This document shows, one piece after another, positions 52,299 to 59,388 of a stretch of 64,000 nucleotides of DNA (positions within the stretch are counted from its first letter, which is position 1; every line of letters starts with the position of its first letter). The notes under the pieces are model-generated. The model saw nothing but the letters and a program-made list of their open reading frames with translations. It was not told the DNA's origin and did no database searches. A program made the translations under genes and the position numbers. The stretch spans positions 1-64,000 of the forward strand of contig NZ_JABWMJ010000016.1 in the NCBI RefSeq assembly GCF_013366375.1. The letters run 5' to 3'. Source of the stretch: Rhizobacter koreensis (GTDB lineage: Bacteria; Pseudomonadota; Gammaproteobacteria; Burkholderiales; Burkholderiaceae_C).

Positions 52299-53483
52299 GA
52301 CCGTGACGCCGGCGGCCGCCATCTCGGCGATCTCCGCGGCGGAATAGCCGGCCTCGCGCAGCAGTTCGGCACTGTGCTCGCCCAGGCGCGGCGGCGCACG
52401 CCGGATCTCCGGCTGCGTGCGTGACCAGCGCGACGGCGGCCGCAGGCTCACGAGCGTGCCTTCGGTCGGATGCTGCAGGTGCTGAAAGAAGCCCACGGCG
52501 TTCAAGTGCGGGTCTTCCAGCAGCGACTCGAGCGTGTGCAGCGGGCCAGCCGGCACATCGGCCTCACCCAGGATGGCCAGCCACTCGGACGTGGTGCGCG
52601 TGCGAAAGACGGCGTCCAGCCAGGCGTACACCTCGCGCGAATGGTCGGTGCGTGCCTGCAGCGTGGCAAAGCGCGGATCATCCAACAGTTCGGGCTCGCC
52701 GATGCGATCGAGCACGGCACGCCACTGGCCGTCGCTGATGAGGAAGGCGCACAGGTAGCCGTCCTGCGTGCGGAAGGGCCGGCGGTCGGGGCTCAGGTGG
52801 CGCGGATAGCCCGGCGGCCCCAGCGGTGGATCGAACGAATGGCCCATCAGATGATCGCCCAGCACGCCTTGCGCGAGCGACTCGAACATCGGCACCTCCA
52901 GCGACTGCCCTTCGCCTGTGCGCAGCTTGTGCACCAGGGCGCCGAGGATGGCATTGACGAGCGCGATGCCGGTGTAGCGGTCGGCCATGGCCATCGGGAT
53001 GTAGCGCGGCTCGCCGCCGCTGGCTCGCGCGTACAGCCCGGCGATGCCTGACATGCCCTGCATCAGGTCGTCCAGCGCGGGCCGCGCGGCATACGGGCCG
53101 TCCTGGCCGAAGCCGACCGCGCCGGCGTAGACGATGCCCGGGTTGACGGCAGCGAGCGCCTCGTACGAGAGCCCCAGCCTGGCCATCGCCGCCGGACGAA
53201 CGTTGTAGACGAACACGTCGGCCTTGGCGGCCAGGCGCAGCAGCGCATCGCGGCCGGCCGGCTGCTTGAGATCGAGCACGACGCTGCGCTTGTTGCGGTT
53301 GTTCTGCTGGAAGATGCCGCCCATGCCCGGCGAACGCGTCGGTCCGATACCGCGCACAATGTCGCCCTCGTGCGACTCGATCTTGACGACGTCTGCGCCC
53401 ATGTCGCCGAGGATCTGCGTGGCGAAGGGCCCGAGCAGGTAGGCGGTGAGGTCGATCACCCGGATGCCGCGCAGTGCGCTCAT
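52275..53483 (-). CDS. CaiB/BaiF family CoA-transferase
   Basis: A 402-residue class III CoA-transferase, LRGIRVIDLTAYLLGPFATQILGDMGADVVKIE, NRNKRSVVLDL, GFGQDGPY, and the catalytic Asp in PALDDLMQGMSG. It is closely related to the one at 17670-18917. It is encoded 13 bases after a heteromeric dehydrogenase pair, so it probably supplies the CoA ester used by that enzyme. Confidence 0.9.
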   Translation of the reverse strand: MSALRGIRVIDLTAYLLGPFATQILGDMGADVVKIESHEGDIVRGIGPTRSPGMGGIFQQNNRNKRSVVLDLKQPAGRDALLRLAAKADVFVYNVRPAAMARLGLSYEALAAVNPGIVYAGAVGFGQDGPYAARPALDDLMQGMSGIAGLYARASGGEPRYIPMAMADRYTGIALVNAILGALVHKLRTGEGQSLEVPMFESLAQGVLGDHLMGHSFDPPLGPPGYPRHLSPDRRPFRTQDGYLCAFLISDGQWRAVLDRIGEPELLDDPRFATLQARTDHSREVYAWLDAVFRTRTTSEWLAILGEADVPAGPLHTLESLLEDPHLNAVGFFQHLQHPTEGTLVSLRPPSRWSRTQPEIRRAPPRLGEHSAELLREAGYSAAEIAEMAAAGVTVAAGDGCG

Positions 53484-53496
53484 GGTTCGAGTCCGT

Positions 53497-54588
53497 TCAA
53501 CGCGAGGTGCAGGCCACCGCAGCCTGCCAGGCCGACCGCATGCCGCCGTCCCTCAGGGCCTGCACCAGCGCGCGCGCCCAGAAGGCCTCACTGCCGTGCT
53601 CGTCGCGCCACCAGCACAGCCGGCGCGTGGACAGGTGCAGCGCGTGCTCGGCGGTGACGCCGATGGCGCCGTGCAGCTGGTGCGCAATGCGCGCAGCCAG
53701 GCTCGCGGCCTCGCCCGCCCGCACCTTGGCCGCGGCCGCTGCGGCAACAAAGCAGTGTGGGTCTTCGGTGGCCGCGGCCGCATGTACCGCCACGCGCGAG
53801 GCGGCGGCCTCCTCGGCCAGCTGCGCCAGCTGGTGCTGAACGGCCTGGAACTGGCCGATCGAGCGACCGAACTGTACGCGTTCTCCGGTGTACGCCAGCG
53901 TCATGTCGAGGAGGCGCCCCAGCGCGCCGGCCATCTGCGCGGCGGTGAGCAGAGCGGCCCGCGCGCGCACCTCGGTCAGGCTGAGTCCGGGCAAGGGCAC
54001 ACACCAGGCCCGAGCCGGTTCGGCGCTCGCGGGTGCGTGCAGCGCGACACCGGTACAGGTCACGCGCGCCGAAGGGGGGAAGCTGCGCGTGAGGGGACGC
54101 GTCTGCATGCACCCCTTCGGCAGCCACAGCAGCTGGGCCGTGCCAGCGGGGTCCGCGCCGACGAAGGCGATCTGGTGGGCGTGTTCCGCCCAAAGCACGG
54201 GCGCAACGTCGGACTCCGCCGCATCGGCGCGGCCGGCCTCGCGCATCGCGGCCAAGGGGGCTGCGGTGAAGGCCAGGGCGGCCGGCCCGCTGACCGGCCG
54301 CAGCCCGGCGCGCGAGCGCAGCCAACCGGCCAGCAGCGTCTGCCCGATCGGCAGCGGCACGCAGTGTGCCGCCGCACGCTCGAGCAGCGTACAGGCGTCC
54401 AGCCAGTCGCCGCCGGCGCCGCCTGCGGACTCGGGCGCGAGCAACAGGCCCGGCCCCAACTCGTCGACAGCGGACCACAGCGCCTGCGGCCACTGGCCCG
54501 CATCGGCCGAAGCCACCAGTCGGCTGTCGCAGCGCTGCGAGAACAGTCGGTCGGCCGCTTCGGCCAACGGTTGGGCGAGCTCGCTCAT
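53497..54588 (-). CDS. acyl-CoA dehydrogenase, small/partner subunit of a heteromer
   Basis: A 363-residue divergent dehydrogenase-fold protein. The C-terminal FAD/helical region is recognisable (VQFGRSIGQFQAVQHQLAQLAEEAAASRVAVHAA, HQLHGAIGVTAEHALHL), but the TEP-G-GSD motif and catalytic Glu are lost. This is the type of partner subunit found in the alpha2beta2 dehydrogenases of steroid and bile acid degradation (ChsE1-ChsE2 type). The start overlaps the stop of the companion dehydrogenase by four bases (ATGA), as expected for obligate partners. Confidence 0.85.
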   Translation of the reverse strand: MSELAQPLAEAADRLFSQRCDSRLVASADAGQWPQALWSAVDELGPGLLLAPESAGGAGGDWLDACTLLERAAAHCVPLPIGQTLLAGWLRSRAGLRPVSGPAALAFTAAPLAAMREAGRADAAESDVAPVLWAEHAHQIAFVGADPAGTAQLLWLPKGCMQTRPLTRSFPPSARVTCTGVALHAPASAEPARAWCVPLPGLSLTEVRARAALLTAAQMAGALGRLLDMTLAYTGERVQFGRSIGQFQAVQHQLAQLAEEAAASRVAVHAAAATEDPHCFVAAAAAAKVRAGEAASLAARIAHQLHGAIGVTAEHALHLSTRRLCWWRDEHGSEAFWARALVQALRDGGMRSAWQAAVACTSR

Positions 54589-55745
54589 CGTGCCTGCAGT
54601 TGCTTGGCGATCATGTTGCGCAGGATCTCGTTGGTGCCGCCGCGCAGGTTATAGGTGGGGGCGAGTGGCCAGGCGGCGACCAACAGGTGCGCCAGGGCCG
54701 AATCGCCGGCCACACGCGCGTCGGCGTCCATCGCGTCGCGCACGAGTTCGAGCGTGTCGCGCTCGTAGTTCGTCCCCAGGTCCTTGACCATCGCGGCTTC
54801 GATGGCCGGTGATCGCCCGGCTTCGAGCGCGCCCCAGATGGCTAGGCTCATGTTGCGCAGGGTCATCAGCCGCGCCAACAGACGGCCTGCCGCGATGTCA
54901 GCCGCAGCCGGTGCGTCCGTGAGGACCAGGCGCAGGCAACGCTCGACGATGGGCATGGTGCTGAGGAAGCGCTCCGGACCGCTGCGTTCGTAAGCAAGTT
55001 CGCTCGTCACCTGCTTCCAGCCGTCGCCGGCCTGGCCGACAAGGCTGTCAGGCGCCAGCTCGACGCCGTCGAAGGTGACCTCGTTGAAGTGGTGGCTGCC
55101 GTCGAGCATGACAATGGGCCGGATCGACACGCCGGGCGCCTTGAGGTCGACGATGAACTGGCTCAGGCCCGCGTGCCGCGTCTTGGGGTCGAGCGGCGCG
55201 GTGCGGCACAGCACGATGGCGAAGTGCGCGATGTGCGCGCCGCTGGTCCAAACCTTGCGGCCCTGGAGCCGCCAGCGGCCGCCCGAGAACTCGGCGCGGG
55301 TGCGCACAGAGGCAAGGTCGGAGCCGACGTCCGGCTCGCTCATGCCGATCGCGAAATAGGTGTCGCCGGCGGCGATGCGCGGCAGGAACGCCTGGCGCTG
55401 AGCCTCGCTGCCGAAGCGCATCAACAAGGGTGCGCTCTGCCGCGCCGCGATCCAGTGCGCAGCCACCGGGGCACCCGCGGCGAGCAGTTCCTCGTTGATC
55501 GTCAGCGTGTCGAAGGCGCTGCCACCGTGGCCGCCGTAGGCTGTCGGCCAGTGGTAGCCGATCCAGCCGCGCTGTCCGAGCTTGCGGCTGAACGCGCCGT
55601 CCAGACCTTCGGTCCACGAGTTGCACTGCGGCTCGAATCCGCCGCTGGCGATCTCTTCGGCGATGAACTGGCGCACCTGCGCACGCAATGCTGCCGTGCG
55701 CACGGCGGTGGGAGGCAAGGCGAGTCCGGGCTCGAAGAACAACAT
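54585..55745 (-). CDS. acyl-CoA dehydrogenase, catalytic subunit of a heteromer
   Basis: A 386-residue dehydrogenase: GWIGYHWPTAYGGHGGSAF, GMSEPDVGSDLASVRTRA, WRLQGRKVWTSGAH, and YNLRGGTNEILRNMIAKQL at the end. The C-terminal loop has Gly in place of the medium-chain Glu; ERSGPERFLS supplies the isovaleryl-type Glu. It is like the catalytic chain of heteromeric enzymes acting on bulky CoA esters. ATG 55745 is preferred because a longer start at 55805 would lie inside the operator at 55799-55812. Confidence 0.88.
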   Translation of the reverse strand: MLFFEPGLALPPTAVRTAALRAQVRQFIAEEIASGGFEPQCNSWTEGLDGAFSRKLGQRGWIGYHWPTAYGGHGGSAFDTLTINEELLAAGAPVAAHWIAARQSAPLLMRFGSEAQRQAFLPRIAAGDTYFAIGMSEPDVGSDLASVRTRAEFSGGRWRLQGRKVWTSGAHIAHFAIVLCRTAPLDPKTRHAGLSQFIVDLKAPGVSIRPIVMLDGSHHFNEVTFDGVELAPDSLVGQAGDGWKQVTSELAYERSGPERFLSTMPIVERCLRLVLTDAPAAADIAAGRLLARLMTLRNMSLAIWGALEAGRSPAIEAAMVKDLGTNYERDTLELVRDAMDADARVAGDSALAHLLVAAWPLAPTYNLRGGTNEILRNMIAKQLQAR

Positions 55746-55798
55746 GGGGTGGGCGTGGTTCCGGGGCGGGGTGGCACAAGCCAAAATGGCAGAGTATT

Positions 55799-55812
55799 CT
55801 ACCAACTGTTAG
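55799..55812. promoter_or_regulatory. candidate TetR operator, CTACC-N4-GTTAG
   Basis: CTACC AACT GTTAG has one mismatch to the palindrome and sits between the leftward dehydrogenase start (55745) and the rightward MaoC start (55859), within 60 bases of both. Confidence 0.5.
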
Positions 55813-55858
55813 TTTGCCCACCCGGTTCAACCCGAATCCTGAATGCCCAGGAGAAGCC

Positions 55859-56317
55859 ATGTCCAACCGCTCGCTCGATGACCTCAACCCCGGGGACGTG
55901 TTCCGAAGTTACGGCCGAACCGTCACCGAGACCGACATCGTGCTGTTCACGTCCCTCGCCGGGCTGAAGCTGCCGATCTTCATCAACGAGGAGTTCGCGA
56001 AGAAGCACACCGACTTCGGCGGGCGCATTTGCCCTGGTTTGCTGACGGCGGCACTCGCGGCGGGAATGATGGAGGAGATCCTGGGGCCGGCGACGATCGC
56101 CGCGCTCGAACTGAACGACTTCAGGTTCACCGTGCCAGTACGCCCGGGCGACACGCTGCGCGCCGAAATCACCGTCGAGGCGAAGAAGAACCTCTCCGAC
56201 GGCAAGCGCGGGATCATGCAAGGGCGGGTGCGGGTCTTCAACCAGCGAAACGAACAGGTGTTCGAGTTCGGCGAGAAGCTGATGATGCGCCGCGGCCGCG
56301 TCGACGATCTCGTCTGA
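55859..56317 (+). CDS. MaoC-like hotdog hydratase
   Basis: A 152-residue MaoC-type protein, VFRSYGRTVTETDIVLFTSLAGLKLPIFINEEFAKKHTDFGGRICPGLLTAALAAGMMEE, then FTVPVRPGDTLRAEITVEAKK. The hydratase D-x-N-P-x-H is not complete. An AGGAG ribosome binding site lies 6 bases before the ATG. It is a single gene between divergent and convergent neighbours; the 6-base gap to the convergent synthetase leaves no room for a separate terminator. Confidence 0.84.
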   Translation: MSNRSLDDLNPGDVFRSYGRTVTETDIVLFTSLAGLKLPIFINEEFAKKHTDFGGRICPGLLTAALAAGMMEEILGPATIAALELNDFRFTVPVRPGDTLRAEITVEAKKNLSDGKRGIMQGRVRVFNQRNEQVFEFGEKLMMRRGRVDDLV

Positions 56318-56323
56318 CGCCCT

Positions 56324-58450
56324 TCAGGCAGCGTCGGTTGGCACGATCAGGGCATCGAGCGCCAGCACGCCGCGGCCGCGCGGCAGTACCAGCAGCGGGT
56401 TGATGTCGATGCTATCGATCGCCTCGGCGTGCGCCGCGGCGTACACCGAGAGCGCCGCGATCGCCCGCACCAATGCGTCCTCGTCGGCCGGTGGCTGGCC
56501 GCGCACCCCTCGAAGCAGCACGCGGCCCTTGACTTCGGCGACCATGGCCTGCGCTTCGGTCACGCCGAAAGGTGCGACGCGGAAGACCACGTCCTGGAAG
56601 GCTTCGACAAAGATGCCACCCAGCCCGAACATCACCACAGGCCCGAACACCGGGTCGCGCACGACCCCGAGGATGGTCTCCACGCCGGGTTCGGCCATGC
56701 GCGCAACGACCACCCCGTCGACGCGCGCCAGCGGCGCGCGATCGGCGGCACGCTGCATCAGGGTGCGGTAGGCATCGCGCACCTGTGACTCGTCGCGCAA
56801 GCCGACGATGACGCCGCCGATTTCACTCTTGTGTGCGATGTCCGCCGAGGCGATCTTCAGTACCACGGGATAGCCCAACGCTGCGGCCTCGCGGGTGGCT
56901 GCGTCACCGTCCGCCGCGACGCGTTCGGCCACCACGGGGATGCCCGCACTGGCCAGGATCGCCTTGGCGTCCACCTCGTTGACGGCCCGCGCCGGTGGCG
57001 GCACCGCGCCGGTGGGCAGGGGCGGCGGTGGATCCTGCCGTGCCGCACGGCGCGCTTGCTCGGCGAAGTGCACCAAGGCGCTGGCAGCACGCACCGCGCG
57101 CGTGGGTTCGTCGAACAACAGCACGCCGGCGGCCTCGTACATCTGGCGCACCTCCGGTGTGGCCAGCGACGAGAAGACCACGGTCCGATCCGGGAAGCGA
57201 GCGAGCACGGCCTGCAGTTGCTCTAGCAACGAGCGGCTGAGGTCCATCACCTGCCCGACGCTGGACAGGAACGCGACCACCACGTCGTAACCGCCGTCCT
57301 CCAGCATGATCTGGAAATTGCGGCCGAACAGCGTCAGGTCGTTGACGAGCTGCGCCGTCATGTCCACCGGGTTGCGTGGGCCGCAGAAAGGCACGAGCTC
57401 TTTCAACCGGCGCTGTGCATCGTCGGGCATCGGCGCCACGTCGAGTGCGCAGTCACCGGCCACATCGGCCATCAGCGCGCCCACGCCCCCGGAGACGGTG
57501 AGCAGGCCGACCCGACGGCCCAAAGGTGCCGGCACGGGCACTGAACAGGCGTACGCCACGTCGAACAGCTCGTCGATGCTGCGCGCCCGCCACACGCCAT
57601 ACTGGCGGAACAGACCCTCGTAGACTTGGTCGGCTCCGGCCAGCGACGCGGTATGCGATGCCGCAGCCTGGGCGCCTGCCTCCGAGCGGCCGACCTTCAT
57701 GACGACGACACGCTTGCCGCGCTCGCGCGCCAGCGCCAAGGCGTCCACCAGGCGGTGCTTGTCGGTGGCCGCCTCGAGGTAGACGGCGATCACCTGCGTG
57801 CCCTCGTCGCGCGCGAAGTGGTCGATGCAGTCGGCGACATCGACGTCGCACTGGTTGCCGGTGGTGATCCACAGGTTCAGCCCCAGGCCGCGCTGGCGTA
57901 CGAGCGACAGGCAATAGCCGCCGAAGGCGCCGCTCTGGCTGACCAAGCTGATGCGCCCGGGCATCAGGCCGAAACCGGCGGCGCTGGGCGTGAAGGTGCC
58001 CAGCAGGCGCCGCCGCACGTTGATCAGGCCCATGCAGTTGGGGCCGACCACGCGCATCCCGGTGCGCCGCGCCAACGCCGTGATGCGGGCCTGCCACTCG
58101 ACGCCAGCGCCGCCCACCTCGGCGAAACCAGAACTCAGCACGACGGCTCCGCCCACCCCTTTGGCGGCGCAGTCCTCGAGCGCGGCCAGCACGCCCGGTG
58201 CCGGCACGGCGACGATGGCCAGATCCACCGGACCCGGTACGGCGCCGACCGTGGCGAACGAGGGCAGGCCTTGGATCTGCGCCGCCTTCGGGTTGATCGG
58301 GTACAGCGGACCATCGAAGCCGCTGGACTTCAGGAAGTTCAGCGGCCTGCCGCCGATCTTCGTGGGGTCGGACGACGCCCCGTAGACGGCGATGGCGCGC
58401 GGTTCGAACAGCGGCGTGAGCGCGCCGCGCGGTGCCATGGGGGAGTTCAT
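56324..58450 (-). CDS. NDP-forming acyl-CoA synthetase (ACD family)
   Basis: A 708-residue single-chain enzyme. The order is an N-terminal CoA-binding domain (RAIAVYGASSDPTKIGGRPLNFLKSSGFDG), a succinyl-CoA ligase-like domain with the phospho-His region SHTASLAGAD (about residue 260), a second flavodoxin-like domain, and a C-terminal ATP-grasp domain (DAKAILASAGIPVV, KIASADIAHKSEIGG, GLGGIFVEAFQDV). It makes acyl-CoA from a free acid, ATP and CoA with ADP and phosphate as products, and may run in reverse. It is coupled to an SDR gene 18 bases upstream. The acid is unknown. Confidence 0.93.
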   Translation of the reverse strand: MNSPMAPRGALTPLFEPRAIAVYGASSDPTKIGGRPLNFLKSSGFDGPLYPINPKAAQIQGLPSFATVGAVPGPVDLAIVAVPAPGVLAALEDCAAKGVGGAVVLSSGFAEVGGAGVEWQARITALARRTGMRVVGPNCMGLINVRRRLLGTFTPSAAGFGLMPGRISLVSQSGAFGGYCLSLVRQRGLGLNLWITTGNQCDVDVADCIDHFARDEGTQVIAVYLEAATDKHRLVDALALARERGKRVVVMKVGRSEAGAQAAASHTASLAGADQVYEGLFRQYGVWRARSIDELFDVAYACSVPVPAPLGRRVGLLTVSGGVGALMADVAGDCALDVAPMPDDAQRRLKELVPFCGPRNPVDMTAQLVNDLTLFGRNFQIMLEDGGYDVVVAFLSSVGQVMDLSRSLLEQLQAVLARFPDRTVVFSSLATPEVRQMYEAAGVLLFDEPTRAVRAASALVHFAEQARRAARQDPPPPLPTGAVPPPARAVNEVDAKAILASAGIPVVAERVAADGDAATREAAALGYPVVLKIASADIAHKSEIGGVIVGLRDESQVRDAYRTLMQRAADRAPLARVDGVVVARMAEPGVETILGVVRDPVFGPVVMFGLGGIFVEAFQDVVFRVAPFGVTEAQAMVAEVKGRVLLRGVRGQPPADEDALVRAIAALSVYAAAHAEAIDSIDINPLLVLPRGRGVLALDALIVPTDAA

Positions 58451-58468
58451 CGGGTGGTGCGTCGCAGC

Positions 58469-59227
58469 TCAGTGGATCGACATGCCGCCATCGGCGCCGA
58501 TCAGCTGACCGGTGACGTAGCTCGCGCCCTCGCAGGCCAGGAACACCCACAGCGGCGCGATCTCCTCCGGCTCGGCCCAGCGCCCCAGCGGGATGCGGTC
58601 CAGCGTGCGCTGCTTGAACCGTTCGTCGGTGCGGATGGTCTCGGTCATCGGTGTGGCGGCGCCGGGGGCGACGCAGTTGACGATGATGTTGTAGCGCGCC
58701 AGCTCGCGCGCCGCCGACTTGGTGAACCCGATCAGACCGGCCTTGGCGGAGCCGTAGTTGATCTGGCCGATCGTGCCCAGGATGCCGGCGGTGGATACGG
58801 TGTTGATGATCCAGCCGCGCTGGCGTTCCATCATGCCGCCGACCACCGCCTGCAGGCAGTTGAAGCTGCCGGTGAGGTGCACGTCGATCACCTGCTGCCA
58901 TTGATGGGCCGACATCTTGTGCAGCATCGCGGTGCGCGTGATGCCTGCGTTGTTGACGAGCACGTCAACCGGCCCCAAGGCGGTCGCCACCGCCGCAACC
59001 ATCGCGTCGACCGCCGCGCGGTCGGCGACGTCACACTTGAAGGCCGCAGCCTTGCCGCCGGCGGCGCGGATCGACTGTGCGACCTGCTCGGCCGCCTCGA
59101 CGTCCCAGTCGACCACCGCGACTGGGGCCGCCTGCGCGCCGTACGCGCGTGCGATGGCCGCGCCGATTCCCTGCCCCGCGCCGGTGACGATGGCGACCTT
59201 CCCCTCAAGGGCTTTGCCGTTGAACAT
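58469..59227 (-). CDS. SDR dehydrogenase (3-hydroxyacyl-CoA dehydrogenase/FabG-like)
   Basis: A 252-residue classical SDR: VTGAGQGIGAAIARAYG, NNAGITRTAMLHKMS, STAGILG, and YGSAKAGLIGFTKSAARELA with a complete Tyr-x-x-x-Lys. The C terminus YVTGQLIGADGGMSIH is typical. A 3-hydroxyacyl-CoA dehydrogenase role fits the surroundings. It is the first gene of the leftward pair with the NDP-forming synthetase, with the operator at 59245-59258 starting 17 bases before its ATG. Confidence 0.9.
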   Translation of the reverse strand: MFNGKALEGKVAIVTGAGQGIGAAIARAYGAQAAPVAVVDWDVEAAEQVAQSIRAAGGKAAAFKCDVADRAAVDAMVAAVATALGPVDVLVNNAGITRTAMLHKMSAHQWQQVIDVHLTGSFNCLQAVVGGMMERQRGWIINTVSTAGILGTIGQINYGSAKAGLIGFTKSAARELARYNIIVNCVAPGAATPMTETIRTDERFKQRTLDRIPLGRWAEPEEIAPLWVFLACEGASYVTGQLIGADGGMSIH

Positions 59228-59244
59228 GCTGCTGTTCCCGTGCC

Positions 59245-59258
59245 AAACGAGTGTTTGT
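59245..59258. promoter_or_regulatory. candidate TetR operator, perfect palindrome CAAAC-N4-GTTTG
   Basis: CAAAC GAGT GTTTG is an exact inverted repeat between the divergent SDR (59227) and fused dehydrogenase (59389) genes, directly followed by GTTAG-like sequence. It is close to the published PsrA-type boxes (AAAC / GTTT arms). Confidence 0.65.
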
Positions 59259-59388
59259 TAGACTAGAGACTGCCACAGCTTGACGCGCCGCGCCAGGGGG
59301 GACATGCGGGGAGTGGGCCTGCGTTCGCTCTGCGCGCCCCGTACCCGCGGTGTCGATGCGGCTAGTTTGGCCACGGACGGAGGTGCAC

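Noticed and set aside
53497..54588. Possible pseudogene because of the lost dehydrogenase motifs
   Set aside because: The frame is intact, overlaps its partner by ATGA, and loss of these motifs is normal for the partner subunit of heteromeric dehydrogenases.
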